From: Apostichopus japonicus
Taxonomy: Eukaryota > Echinodermata > Holothuroidea > Aspidochirotida > Stichopodidae
DNA: 64,000 bases
Assembly (NCBI RefSeq): GCF_037975245.1
Contig: NC_092575.1
Span: 12,141,001 to 12,205,000 of the forward strand
Reading direction: 5' to 3'
Under the pieces are notes generated by a model. That model was given only the letters and a program-made list of their open reading frames with translations, was not told the DNA's origin and ran no database searches. Positions 12,161 to 25,309 of this stretch are shown here, one piece after another (the stretch's first letter is position 1; the number at the start of each line of letters is the position of its first letter). A program made the translations under genes and the position numbers.

Positions 12161-15100
12161 TTATTTTCTATTTATACTTTTCCATTTCTTAACCCTTTTT
12201 AATTTTTTGGAAGAAAACAAGTTTCATCCCAATACCTATGTCACAGAAACTATTATAGTACGTTGGAACAAAAACCGTCTTCTTTTCACATATAATATTC
12301 TTCCTCTGATAAAAGACTCGACTGATGTTGTGTAACAAATGCATACATTTGATCAGAATTATTTTGTTTTTTTGCTGTTTTGCTTTATGTTGTTGTTTAT
12401 AGATATATATATATATATACATATACATTTGCGGGAGGTTATTGCATTTTAATTATAGTCATATTAATTTGCCCTAAACCAACAATAAATAAGTTCAATA
12501 TATCAATCCGCGTTCATCATTACACCATACCCCAAACTTCGTTTTCTTTTCTTCGTTTCCTTATACGTATACTATTATTCAAATTCATATTTCATTAGCA
12601 TAGTACGTCTTTACATATTATCAGAATGTTTTATTAAACCTTTTCTGTTATTACTGAAGTTTCTTGAAGAAGTTATGTGGCAAAACTTCCCCTTCTCCAC
12701 TACACCTCCCCAAAACGAGAGTGGGGTGGTGGGGTTGGTGGGGTTGGTGGGGTGTGGTGATGGCGGTTCGCTCATTCGTTTGATATGCAAATAAGATTGG
12801 GTTGAAGATATTACTCTATACTTTTTCATATATATAAAGATGGTACATATGGCAATTTAATTGAGAAAAAAGAACGGTCAAAATAGGACTGGTCGGGCTA
12901 AACCAATTTTTCAGATATTTACTATAATCAGCACGTCTGTGTTATGGCTGCAACAACAGTTAACAAACTTTTATCGGACAATGTCATTTAACTTTACAAA
13001 ATGAAAGTATAAAAGTCCGTCCGAAAATCTCAGCTCGCCATACACGGACACACACAAACGATGAAAACATTATTGGACGTTTTTTAGTTCGAAAAAGTTG
13101 TTCGCTCGAAAGATAAAAGGTTTTGTCTTCGACCATGCATGGGGTAAGGCTTCCGAACAGCGTCTAGCTTCATGGTACACATGCAATTCATTTTCAACCA
13201 ACTGACGTGGGGTATACTTACTTAGTCTTGTTAAAAGAAACCTTAATTTCCACACAAAAAAAATTGTTACTGTAGGTAAGCAACATGGCAAAATATTATC
13301 GTGTAGTTGGTGTAGGTGTCTGTGTGTGTGTTGTGCTCCAGTAGTTCTTCATGGCATGACATTTTTGTACATTTATTATTTACTAAGAATTGGTTTATGG
13401 TATGTGTTTTTAGTATAAGTAAAACCATTTATTTCGTTCCTACGTTCGTCCTGCATATACGTCTGTGCGTGGGGCATAAAACTCAAGTATTCGGCGCCCC
13501 GTGTGGCACAGCAGTGAACGTGGTTAGTAATGTGCGGTTTCACTCCCTACGAAGGATCTAAGTTTATTTTTTATTTTTAAAGTGAAAAAGAAAAAAAGGC
13601 TTCCTGGTGTGATGTCAGTAAAGAACACGATTCCAGGCACAGAAGGAAAACAATATTTGATGTTATTTAATACTTATGATCGACAATTGCCTTCAATAAA
13701 AAAAAAGTTGTTAAAATCATGTAATTTTGATTGTTAAATTTTTCAATATTACTTTTCGAGTATTCTCTGTAAGGTTCTTTAATTTTTTTTTGTATCAGTG
13801 AAGTGTTGTAATATCAGCATTCAGTTTGGCATAATATTGGTTACATAATTTTAAAATAATGAGCAGTTTCATAGAGCTCGAGGAATACTATAACCATGGA
13901 GCTATAAAAAGCCCAAGCAGTATAAACCACATTTGGGCTATTCTATAAGCATGATATCAGAAAAACCGTTTATTATTTGATTCGTTATGACAACAATGAT
14001 AGAACAAAACATACAAGCAATTATAATTAAGTGTAGGAAGTTAGCAACAGCCGAACAAAGAATAGACTTACATACCTGAACTATACACAGGAATGAATTT
14101 GATTATAATGAGACAAAAAACATCTTTACTCAACCAGATAATCTCTAGAACTCGATAATAAAGAACAAATTTACCATCAATAAAGTAGAATTATATACGA
14201 TAGGTAAGCTTGAGGAACGACGGGGGGGGGGGGGACTTTGATAAATCCGTTTTGCAGCAATAACGTTTGAATTAAATTAAAACTTGTTATGGACACTGTA
14301 CCGTCCTTTTCTCAAGTCGAGTTTTATAATTTGGTCGGATAAGGGCCCACAAGTATTTAGCGAACACAGGCACGCGACAAGCATTGCTTTCATTGTCTCA
14401 AACTTAATTACTTTAGCAATAAACAATGCAATTGTTAAAAGGTATATAGGGAATGTTATAATGATTACATCCACTCACATTTAGAATTTATAAATGACAT
14501 ATATGTTTTAAATTTAAGTACACTCTATTATCGCTGACTTTGAAGACTTCAACCCCCCCCCCACCCACCTCCTCTTTTTTTTAATAAGAAAGTATTATTG
14601 TAAACGAAATTGCAGTTGTTTGATGTTATATATTATCTTGTATTGAAATAAATTTGATTTCTCTGAAACTGAACAGAGAGTATTACTTTATACATTATAA
14701 CATACTTCACTTTGAGATAATAAATTTTATTTTCTGGAAAAAATAAATCAAGCATTGAGAGAAATGGTCGTAATGCAAGAATGGATACATATATATTTGT
14801 AATTAACTCGAGATATAGTGTATGGTAATTAATAACTTAACGAACACACTTTTTCTGAAATGTGTATGTGCCCGATTATACAAACGAGCTGAAAATGTCA
14901 GATGGGAATGTGAACATAAGACTAATGCAACCAAAAACTTCACCATATTAAAAATATAATTATTATGCAAATTGAACACAAGTTGTAAAAGATTAAGTAA
15001 TTCCAAATTTTAACATTCTTTATTCTTTTTTTAAAAGTTAATTATTGATATTATCGATATTGCTATTTCCTTTTGGGGTTGCATGGAAAGGGGGATGGGT

Positions 15101-15206
15101 GGGTCCATTCTTTTTTCCAATTGTTTAGATCAAAGTATTATTAAAATTAAAATATCAAAATAATAAAACCTACAGACATCAAGGATATTAAAATAGATGT
15201 ACTCAC

Positions 15207-15379
15207 CTGAAAAAGTCAGATTTACAAAACAGCTTCCCTTCTCTGGAAAAACATTTCTCCGTGAGTTTAGCTTTACATTCACAACATTGCACGCACTTTA
15301 TGTGCCACGGACGGTCCAGCACATTTAATAAGAAACGGTCGGTTATGGGCCCTTCACAACCTGCACAAAATTGCACCAT
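15207..15379 (-). CDS. Lhx1: LIM-homeobox protein Lhx1/5 (Lim1) coding exon 1: start and LIM domain 1
   Basis: This exon encodes residues 1-57 plus two bases of codon 58. The first LIM finger is C5-x2-C8, 17 residues, H26-x2-C29, C32-x2-C35, 16 residues, C52-x2-D55. Stretches such as [10 protein letters not shown] and KCFSREGKL are hallmarks of Lim1 (Lhx1/5). I chose the ATG at 15379-15377 because Lhx1 proteins start just before the first CAGC and its context is strong (A at -3, G at +4). An in-frame ATG 51 codons upstream (15532) has a poor context (C at -3 and +4), lacks family similarity, and follows a stop within about 20 bases. The N-terminus, MVQFCAGC, seems one residue longer than the vertebrate MVHCAGC. 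The donor CAG|GTGAGT is ideal. The protein is a nuclear transcription factor used in axial, kidney and neural patterning in other animals; its role here is inferred by homology. Confidence 0.96.
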
Positions 15380-18100
15380 TTTGAAGTTTGAAAGCTGTTG
15401 GCTCTCTAACAAAACAACCGGAAAATTGGAGCCCTGGATCGTTTTTGGTTTCGCCACTTCCAAGACTGTCGACGGTCCTTCTTTGGTGTAAGTGAAGACA
15501 CTTTTCTCTTTGATGGGCGTATCTCCCAGCATGGGCGCACCGCTACCGTCTCAGTACCCACCGCCAAATACCGATAAATCTATATCAAAAAACACCGTCC
15601 GTATACCCGGCTGCAATCGGTGTCGGTTTACCAAGTACGTCGTGGATGTGTTGACATTAAGCATCAAAATTGGAATCGATTCATAAGCACAAAAAAAAAA
15701 CTGTCTGCAAAGAAAACAAACACACCATGCCATGGACCGATTAGCCCCTTAAGTTTGATCTATCTATAGTCTGCCAACAGTGAAGAACCCTGGTAGTTGG
15801 TCGTCTGCTCAATTGGCTATAACAGTTAAGCCGTAGTAGTAGAGTAGTTGTTCTGTGTTTACTTGTAACAATGAATGATACGCACGAGGTATGATATGTG
15901 TTTTCCTTTCAAAACACGTCTATACTTGACAGCACTGATTATTATACGACGTCCATACACTGGTAGCGTTCAAGTTTGTATAGAGACGTGTGTGGTTGTT
16001 GTTTAGCAAATATTAAGATCAGCTTAACCCTATCCCTCTCTCTGTTTCTCTCTCCTCTCTCCTTTGCTTGACGAATACTTAACTTTTTCCTCTCTCTAGT
16101 CTGATCTGTTAATCCTTCATTTAACCGTTGGCTGACATACCTACCGGTGGTACATGCAATCACAAGACTTTATAACATCTTCGGCTCTTAACAACATTCC
16201 AACAATCAAAGTTAATCAACAAGAACCAGCAAAAAGGAAACCTGGGAACGACTTGAGCCACACCAGAAGTTTCAAAAGTTGTCTCATAAAAAAAAAAAAC
16301 TCAAACTCAAAGAGGCTGCGGTCAAAATGTTAACCCCGGCCGTTGTACTTTAAAAAGCGTTATCCTTCCTCTCCGCGACCCAAAACGTCAATTGAGTTTG
16401 AATCCGTGGACATCAGTTTTACGTGGTGACCTTCCACATGCATCAGATTCGCCGCAAGGCGTCACAAGCACCACGGGGTGTGCACGGTAGAGAAGTTACC
16501 CGCGTTTTGCTCCTGTCTGTGGTTTAAGCTGCTGAGGCAGACACCCTAGAGGGGAACATAGGGCAAGTACTCATGGGCTAAAGACGGGCCCTGAGCATCG
16601 GAATGTCGCGTCAAAATATAAATAATATACATATATAAGAAAACCGACGTACATTTATAAGGCGTTGATATGGTGAAGCGTTATTGAGGGCTAAGTAGCA
16701 CACGTTGGTATAAACTCATATCCGTTTACACTGTGTGTTGTCCTGGTACTGGGATTTCCCCCCGTCTGTAGTTTCTTTGAAAATCAAGAACCAGCCAATA
16801 TGCCTCAAAAAACGTCCTTTCCTAAAAATGTCACTTATAATGTGTCGGTGGAAACAAAAATCAAGTGCTGCAAGTTTTGTCTGTCCACTTTGTAGTAAAC
16901 TTTTACTATAAAGATATTTATTGAAGAATTAAGAAGGAAAATTGTCGAACTTTCTGCGAAACAAAAATTGGTTTTATAACATTGAAACGTTGAATCAATT
17001 CGCTGGTAACAATATACAAGAGATGCCGCCGATAAACCAAGACAAGAAAGAAACACAACTTTGTTTCGTGAAGAGAAGAAAAATTAAACAAACGATAAAA
17101 TGTTTTTCCAATGAAAGCAAAAGAAGCCTTGTCATTCACTAAAACTACATGTAACTGACAAAACAACAAAAATACTTTCCAGTTACCATAGAAGTTAGTT
17201 ATGCTCTCTCCTTTTTTTCCAGTCCATTTCCAAACGAATAACAACCAATGATGCCCTTGTCCGGTTTACCAATTCCCCCAGAATTACCAAACCCAAAATG
17301 AGTGTTTACACAAGTTGGGATTAATATACCACTACAGAACGTTCCTTACAAAAAGCAAAAAAGGGCAGTTGTATGATAGCCTATACTTCTTCGTTCGGTG
17401 TAACCTTTCCGCGAACAAGTCCACTTTTCGCTCTCGCCTCTTTAAAAATTAACTTTCTCGCAGCTGTGTGCTCGTTCCGTCGGTTTATATATATTATTCT
17501 TATTCTTATATGGTGTATTGTCTTACTGCATAGAGATCGGGGACTGCCGACTACTGGATCATCTGCGTCGTCTGCTGTGTTCCGATGCTAAACTTTGCAG
17601 TAGTTCTACCGCGAAACGTGCTTTGTAGGATATATATACCTATACAGCAGCATGCACACCAACGCAAGAAGGAATACAGATTTCTACGATGGTATATACG
17701 TATAGTGCCCTGGGCCTATTTTTCCTTTCTTTATTTTCCCTTTTTTTTTATTGTGGATTATACAAACAAAAAAATCCAAAACGAACGACTGCCCACGTTT
17801 TGAGGTAGTCCATGCAACCACTTACTGTGCAAACGCAACTGTTTGTAAAAAGAATGGCATCTGAATACGCGTCAAAAGATTTTGTTGCAAAAAGAAAGAA
17901 AAAAAAAGAAAAAAAACTTCACCTGAACGCCTGGTTGCATCGTCAACAATAAGGTCTCTGCATGCGCTGTCAATCACTGTTCGTTAACGAATCAAATTTC
18001 ACAACATAAACGGCGGCTCTCTTTGTGTTGGCTTTAACAGTCTCCGTACGTCGCAAACTCGGACCAATGATGTCACAGACACAAACTTAAAACCACGCCC
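15380..18100 (-). promoter_or_regulatory. 5' UTR / promoter-proximal region of the Lhx1/5-type gene
   Basis: Upstream (minus-strand sense) of the start codon the sequence is less AT-rich and has more CpG than the rest of the window, chiefly 16310-16620 and 17370-18080. This fits a 5' UTR and promoter, but neither the transcription start nor any 5' non-coding intron can be fixed from sequence alone. No convincing upstream coding exon was seen. Confidence 0.35.
17484..17491 (-). promoter_or_regulatory. Possible TATA box
   Basis: Minus-strand TATATAAA, followed 25-35 bases downstream by a CpG-containing stretch around 17450-17460. It is in the right orientation for the Lim1 gene and lies in the CpG-richer zone. 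TATA-like words are common in AT-rich DNA, so this is only a candidate. Confidence 0.2.
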
Positions 18101-19500
18101 ATGTCAATTTTTTTTTTTCTTTTTTGAACGTGTAAACCTAACAGGATTAAGATTCCAACCGTTCATTCAGGCTTGTTCAAATTTGGATTTTTGGCAAGTC
18201 TGATGTGTGCTTTTGTTGTAATAATAACATACAGTGTTAGATATTTTCTTTTTCTTGGTCGGCATTTTTTTTTTGTTGGACATTTCGTTTACTCGTAAAA
18301 GAAAAAAGAAAAAGAGGAGTCTGAATGGGTTACTGTTTATATCTCGCATAGTTGAATTTTCTATTCACGGCTCTGTATTTGAACGAAAAACACATACGTG
18401 AGAAAAATGAGGGTCTTAATAAAAAGAAAGTAGAAGTTTAGAATTCTGAGTGGATAAGAAGAATAATAACCACCAAGAGGTGTCGAAATATCTCTCATCT
18501 ACGTAAATAATACAAGAAAAGTGAACTATTTTGACAGAAATGACTGGATAAGAAATAGCTTTGCAACTTTTGAAAGTTCAAAAGCTGTTAAGAGGTTGTC
18601 AAAAGTTTTTTGGGTTGGTGTGAAATTACGTAGGAAGGTCCACTTTGACTGCCACTTATGAAGTGTTAGATAACGGAGGGGGGGGGTGGGGTATGCATGG
18701 TAAGAAGGGTACATATCGCCATACATCAATAACCAAGGTATTGAATAAAGAGGAAAATTGTTCAGTTAATATCCCTTCATATTGTGCAGTGTGCGTGTAG
18801 TGAGTGTATATAAGGTGATGCGTGTTAAAAAAAAAACGTTTAAAGGATGAAATTTAGGCACAAAAGTAAAATTTTATATGTTGTAGGCCGTTAAAGACTA
18901 TTCCATCAGTACAGACTGTACGTTATTTGTTTATACCGCTTACTATTATTATTTTTCGATAAATGATCCTTTCAACTTCTAAAACTCGTCGCTGATGAAT
19001 ACAAAAAAAAAAAAACAATCAATACGAAAATATTTGTATTGCCTCAAAATATTAGCACGTGTAACATTGTGTTTCAGTTTTTTCTAGGACATATGGCGTT
19101 GAATGTCATTTGACGGTGATGTGCTGTTATACATGAAGTTAAAAGAACATGTTTTTATTTTGAGTTATTTTTTATCATAAAAAAAAAAAACAAAAAAAAA
19201 AATTGGATTAACGTTAACATATAGTATATATGGTTTCACTATGGAGCCTTTGCGTCATCATCATATTAAAGGAGCCATCTTTGGATTTAGCATACGGTAG
19301 TTTAAGTACGGTCAATATCTTGATAAACTGAATAGCTATACAGAAAAACTGTTTTTAAAGGACGATTTTTTTTTATCACAAAATGAATTCACATGTCTGC
19401 AGTATACCGTTTAACAAACTATTTGGTGATAAAAAGTACATATATTTATGGAATTATTAGAATTAACAAAATAATAGATTACGGGGACATTTCATCAAAG
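18100..19500. other. Non-coding upstream DNA
   Basis: AT-rich sequence with several A- and T-runs and a G-rich patch near 18680. No gene or clear repeat family is seen. Confidence 0.6.
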
Positions 19501-19640
19501 ACCTGCACCGAGGAGCCGACGTCATTGCCAATTAAGCCTCAAAGGAGCAATCCAGATATTTAGCGTACTTTAAAGGTGAATACCTTGAAAACCGTAATAG
19601 CTACAGAACCGTTAATAGCACTCCAATTTTTTTCCCCTTT
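19500..19640 (+). repeat. Dispersed repeat family R2 copy (divergent)
   Basis: Contains GCACCGAGGAGCCGACGTCA followed by AAGCCTCAAAGGAGCAATCC and a CTTGAAAACCGTAATAGCTA block. The first part parallels 32705-32750 (CGCTCAGGAGCTGACGTCAT, then TTAAAGGGGCATTCC). Related copies lie at 41575-41690 and 56045-56200. No coding potential. Confidence 0.6.
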
Positions 19641-19769
19641 TTGGATTATTAAAATCAAGAATTTCAAAAACATCTACCAAAAGTCATCCTAGTGATCTCT
19701 CACTGTTATTGCAAGGATATATTTTTTCCATTCATGCACCACCACCCCCCCCCCCCCCCGCCCTCCCCA

Positions 19770-20000
19770 CTTTCAAAATGCAGCTTAAACGATGACTTTA
19801 TGTTAGTCACAAATTTTGGTCATATTCCAAGCAAAAGGATAAAGGGTAAGTGCTAGAATATCTCGACCCACATCCCCCAACACCCCCCCCCTTCAAAATC
19901 AGCTCAAATGCAGTTCAAACGATGACTTTATATGGATTTTTTTTTGTCTCGATATGTCATATTCCAAGCAAAAAAATAAAAGGTAAGTGCTAGAATGCTA
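19770..20000. repeat. Tandem duplication, ~125-bp spacing
   Basis: Two successive units share a poly(C)-rich start (19745-19759 and 19883-19891), TTCAAAAT, a CAGxTxAAACGATGACTTTAT block, CATATTCCAAGCAAAA and GGTAAGTGCTAGAAT. They differ by small indels. The unit looks like a local duplication. Confidence 0.88.
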
Positions 20001-20099
20001 GAAGAACTAGCTTATATATGAGTTGAGTTAACCACAATCTGGCGTTTCGGTGCTCGGCAAACAAATACATATATAAAACGTGAAGGCATTTAGAAGCTT

Positions 20100-20580
20100 A
20101 TATACTATACCACAGTCGCAAAAAATGCACAAACCCCAGAATAAATGTAATAAAAGGTTAATAAAATTGATGTAAAATAAGTGAAATATCACATTTTATA
20201 TATTAAAAAAAAATATTCATGTGTGAAGTTTAATGCATGGATTGGTCACCGTTTCATTATATTTAAAATATCAATAAGTCATTAACCTACCGTGCATTAC
20301 TATAGCAAATAAATATACAGGCATTTATACCACAGTGCCAAAAAGGTTGCACCAACCCCAGAATCAATGGAAAAAGATTTGTAAACAAATGATACAAAAT
20401 AAGTGAAATATCACAATATTTATATTTTGAAATAGGCCTATTAATAGAAAAAATCATTAGAAAACCTTTTCCATTAAATGGAGTCAAATGTTAGTCATTA
20501 TACACAGCTTCTTTTTATAGATTAAGGTGAATCAAATTATTTTTAAAATATGATGCATGGATTGGTCACCGTTTTGCAAT
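20100..20580. repeat. Second local duplication, ~220-320 bp spacing
   Basis: Shared blocks: CCCCAGAATxAATG (about 20134 and 20356), AAAATAAGTGAAATATCACA (about 20173 and 20395) and ATGCATGGATTGGTCACCGT (about 20233 and 20552). A third fragment, TAAGTCATTAACCTAC followed by GTGCATTAC, occurs at 20276 and again at about 23480, so the sequence is also dispersed. Confidence 0.85.
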
Positions 20581-21402
20581 TTTTTTTTGGCATGTAAAGA
20601 AAGACAAATACAGTTTTTATTAATTCCTCGATATAAATTTCCAGCTATTGATTTGTGATTTTCATATTGTTCATTTGAAATTTTATTAAATTTTGAACGA
20701 GATCAGAACACGGCTTCACAAAGAAATTGATATCTACAACATTCTACGGATACGAATCTACTCCGGTTTTCTGTCAGTGTGGCAAAACAGTGTAACATTT
20801 ACACAAAGTGATGCATGGTTACCCCCTAGTCCTCCCCTCCACCCCCCCCCCAAACAAATCCGTATATGCAGCTGGCTTGTAATGAGTCCATATATAGTAA
20901 TACCCGAATTTGACTCTATATATGATTGCTTGTATTTGTACTCATCCATGGCATCTGGAAATGTACTATATTGCAAAATTAAGGACTCGCGATTTCAGCA
21001 ATGTATTCAATCGTACTCAAACCGAGGGGAATTTAACCCATACTGTTACTATTACTGGTGTATTTATATATGCCATAATAGATATACATATAATATATAA
21101 TAAGATATCATACTTATATATAATACTAATATATATAATAATAATATATACATAGTATATGCCATAATACATATAATATATATAACTCTGCAAGTATTAA
21201 GAAAGTCAAGCGATCACTTTTTTCCCTTCCATTTGTCTTTCTTTTTAAGAACATTACTGTGCCAAGTCTTCCACTCAATGTGATGGTTGATAGTTTCAGT
21301 TGCTTCCTATTCAGTTTAGCAATATGTTTTAGCAAATATATTTACTAATTACCAGTAATACCACCCTCCCCCCCCCACATAAAAAACTATATATATATAT
21401 AT

Positions 21403-21477
21403 ATGAAAACATTGTCAAGGTTACGTGACAGGATGAGAAGAATGTAGAAAAACTCAAAACACGTATGTGTGTCATTT

Positions 21478-21525
<48 letters not shown>

Positions 21526-21600
21526 AAATGACACACATACGTGTTTTGAGTTTTTCTACATTCTTCTCATCCTGTCACGTAACCTTGACAATGTTTTCAT
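21403..21600. repeat. Perfect 198-bp palindrome with a (TA)n core
   Basis: The two 99-base arms are exact reverse complements around 21501/21502. The left arm begins ATGAAAACATTGTCAAGG and the right arm ends CCTTGACAATGTTTTCAT. The centre is a (TA)n run of about 43 bases; about 78 bases in each arm are non-repetitive. Pairing stops at 21402 (T) and 21601 (G). It would make a long, stable hairpin or cruciform. Origin is unknown: a young inverted duplication, a foldback element, or an assembly artefact. Confidence 0.97.
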
Positions 21601-22900
21601 GTTACAATATTTTCATATCCTATTCTTTTTACAACTCAAACATAAAGCATTAACTTTAAAATAAAAAATAATAGTCACTGATTGTAAACCCTCTCGTATT
21701 GTCTTTCGGAGCAAGTATCGAAAAAGTTACATTGTATAACTATGTTGTATACTTACATAATCAATTAGAATTATAGTTTTCAGTGTTTTATAGTTGAGAT
21801 AACTATAGCTTATCACTCGCTAATAAGCTATCGACGTTAACTAACTATCTTTAAGAGAACTTGGAGGATTGTTTTATTCTGTATTATTTATAACAATCAT
21901 GTTTTTCGACATGTTTTTTGTCAACTATCCCTTTTGTATTATTATTTATTGTTAAACTTGCTGAAGACTTCGAAATCCGAACCCGAACACGTAGCGGCCG
22001 TTTGAATGAATTGTCCCGATGATATCAATCCAATTAATGAATACATCTTTTGTTTTTGTGCCAACATTAAATTTCAATATACTTTCCGCAAAGTAACAAC
22101 AAATATTGTGTGCTTTCCAAACAGACACAAGGAAATTGAAGCGAACAGGTATTACCTGCTACATTTTATGGAAAATTAATTATAGTAAAGTCATTTAACA
22201 TTACTCTTGTTACTCTAATAACATTCGGCACCTGCCAAAAGCCAGACCTTAAAATGTTAGAAGGAAAAGGCTCGGGAGAGGTTTAATTACTTAATTGCAT
22301 TTCTTCATGTAATACAAATTTAAATTTATATAGAAACTCATTCACATTTAAATTATCATTTTGTTACTTTGTCTGGGAAAATGTAGTATTTGATATGAAA
22401 GATGAGAAAGTTCAATGGATGCTTTAGCACAAGTTGATATCGAAAGAAAAAATCTTTTTCTGAAAAAAAAACGAACTGTCTATTAATAATCCTTTGCTCG
22501 ACGTCCAAATAAAATTAGAACTAACATTACATTCCCAGAAAAGATGCTCAATTGTGTCACCTCTACGTCCGCACAGATTACAGCGGGGGGGGGGGGGGGG
22601 GTTCCGTTTTCTTCAATGAGAGATAACATATCATTAGTTCCTAGAATGCGGTGCAGAAATCGGTATTAAAACTAAATGATTTTAGTTTCTCTTAAGGAAT
22701 TAAAAAGTAGTTTGGAAAATCACTTGCCATTGGTTTTCACTTAAATCAAAATTAACATCACATTTCATTAATTAATGAATACATTTGGTGAAATGGGAGA
22801 GGCTTAAAGTTTCCTAAATTATTGTCTTTTTGTGTTCACCCTGCTCATTAACCTGTCTGTATTCTGTGTATGTATTAGTCCCATCTGTTACTGTAAATTG
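21601..22900. other. Non-coding DNA with a 17-bp G tract
   Basis: AT-rich sequence without a supported gene. A 17-base G run lies at 22585-22601. Confidence 0.6.
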
Positions 22901-22904
22901 TCAT

Positions 22905-23010
22905 TCAGCCTCTGAGGAAGACCCTGTTTTATCGAAACGTCAAGCCCTCTTACTTTTTTTCAAATTAAATTATTGTAATGTTAACATTTTATCTGCATTT
23001 CTTCATTTTT
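22905..23010 (+). repeat. Dispersed repeat end with conserved hairpin, copy 1
   Basis: A ~50-base block (TTCAGCCTCTGAGGAAGACC, then CTGTTTTATCGAAACGTC, then AAGCCCTCTTA) is matched at 43713-43762 at well over 80% identity by eye. AT-rich sequence shared in part (TTAACATT) follows both. A fold of GACC..., a loop and GAAAC is suggested, better preserved in copy 2. Likely the end of a transposable element of unknown class. Confidence 0.65.
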
Positions 23011-24954
23011 AAATTAACCTTAAATGAAAACTGATCTTTCAACCCAAAATATGAATGACCTGAAATGAAAACTAAATTTGCTTTAAAATATTATACTCTT
23101 GAAAGAGGTTATTATCATTCCTCAACCCGACCCCTCCTGTCTCCGACCCCCCGCCTCCCCCTTCCGTGTCCCCTCCAGCGGGACTGGTGAAATTTGAATT
23201 GTACCCATATTTATTTATGATATTAGTTAGAACAGACTTGACGACAAACGGTCTTGACAATGTTGACATATAACGTTATACATTTTTTTTTATAGTAATT
23301 TCGAGAAAAAAAAATCGAAATGTCGAAAAACAATTCGAAAAAAAAAAACAAATAATTTCGAGAAAAAATAAATCGGAAAACAAAACAAAAGAGAAGAAAT
23401 AGACACAATCTCTCAGAGCTTTCATGAAATGACTTCTTCCGTTGCAATTTTTGCTTTTTAATATTATTTATATTATTAATAAGTCATTAACCTACAGTGC
23501 ATTACCATAGAAGATAAATGTATACTTGGGAAAATTTGTTATTGACTATAATTTTTTACAGGGCTTCTGTGCCGAGACAGGCACTCGCGTGTCGTTCCTC
23601 TACCTGTCGGCTGGCTAAGGTATGTTCACCAAGGGAAATGTGCATTGCAGGACCACCATGAAAGGGTCTGACTCTTGGAAAAAAGAAAGAAAATACTGCC
23701 TTGAAAGTTGTTCACCCCGCCGTATACTTCACTGATTAGTTGACCATTCTGCGGATGGTATCAATGTGCTAAATAATTTTACCCGAAAATATAGAAGTAT
23801 ATATTATGTTGTCGAGGCTGTTTTCAAAAGTTGTTAAAAATCCATCTTCAGTTGTTCTTAATTTTAAATAGAAGCGGTACATCCAACAGAAAGAATGGCT
23901 TGAAAAACTTGAAAACGTTCATAGAAGTTAAAGTAAACAACAACAAAACAAGAAAAAATGAGTATTAGGTAATGATTTAGGCGTAAATGAAATCTCCAAA
24001 ATTTGAACAAATCTCGAATTTTACAATATTTACTTTACAACATAAACTTTATTGCTCGTTTTTCTGAGTGAATTTAGAATGTCCCCCAAAAAATATAAAG
24101 AAAGTACGTTAGTTATGTAACACCGGTAAGTTTGTATTTCATGTTTAGGAAACAAATGTAAGTTGCCGCCGTAACAAGATCTAATTAATATTCCGTTTAT
24201 AATAACAGTTATAAATTTAACGGAGAAGTATGCTATACTTTAGATATATTTATGGTATATAATGGGCACGAATGTCACGTTATTTCTTTCGGCAGTCGCT
24301 AAATACCCTTTGAATGCCAATTTCCAGACGTTCGGAATTGTACACCAGGGAAAAACACAGTCTGAATAACCTCGACCTTCCCTTTGTCCCCTGACCTCTG
24401 ACCCCGATGGGACCAGTGACGTCAATGCTTAAACCAACTGAAAAAAAAGAAATAAGTCGTCTCTTATTTCAATTCTTTGAACATAAGATCTGTCCAACAA
24501 AAGACATTCCTTTTTCTTTTAAATAATTCATGTCATAAATTGTTGTTACGTTTTTTTCATGCTGCCTTCAACTCCCTTCAGTTAAACTGAAAACAGATTG
24601 TGCATGAGCCTACAAAGGTCGATAAACACACACACACAGACACACATTCAAAACACAAATGAACTGAGACCGGTTCCCAGTTAAGAGGTCTTAAAGATGG
24701 GACATTAATCATACTTAGACCCAATCATGCCAACACTAAATGTCAAATCGATTGAACAAAATGACCAACCCTTCCGTCCATTGATTGTCTGTTCCATGAA
24801 CAGGCTATTATTCCCCTATATAGTAATGTATAGTATAGAGTGTTCCAATACAGTCTATATAGTGTAGGACCTATACAAGTTAAAGTTACGTTTTTTTTTT
24901 TTTAACAGCTAACCTTATAATCATAATAATAATATTGAATAATATAATTTATTA

Positions 24955-24988
<34 letters not shown>

Positions 24989-25021
24989 ATATATATATGT
25001 ATATATATAATATACATATAT
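24955..25021. repeat. (TA)n-(TG)n microsatellite
   Basis: TA dinucleotides interrupted by about five TG units, followed by more TA. A 15-base C run follows at 25068-25082. Confidence 0.93.
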
Positions 25022-25309
25022 CATTATTTAAATTCTTATTAAAATGTTGTAGACAATGTAAAGCTAACCCCCCCCCCCCCCCACTAAATGTAAAACACCT
25101 CTCATAATATGTTACTTTAGTCTATCACTTTCAAAGCAGAGATGATGAAATTAGGCTTAAGCTATATAATACATCAATTAGAGAGATAGAAAGCTCACAG
25201 TAAACTATAGAAACAAGCCTAACCAACATTATTAGTCTATATGATATGAGATAACAGCCAAGAGTAACTTCCCCAAAAAAGATAAGAAAAACATCGTTCA
25301 ACTAAGAAG

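Larger units (their letters stand above)
3730..15206 (-). other. Intron 1 of the Lhx1/5-type gene
   Basis: An 11,477-base intron with canonical ends: GTGAGT donor after 15207 and TTTGCAG acceptor before 3729. It contains four (TA)n arrays, a (CT)n tract, G/C homopolymers at 3969-3979, 6974-6984, 9420-9431, 14222-14234 and 14553-14562, and a CRE/E-box cluster near 10.1 kb. Nothing else in it looks coding. Confidence 0.85.

Noticed and set aside
15551-15733. Upstream coding exon in frame with Lim1
   Set aside because: A stop separates it from the Lim1 frame and it has no family similarity; composition looks non-coding.
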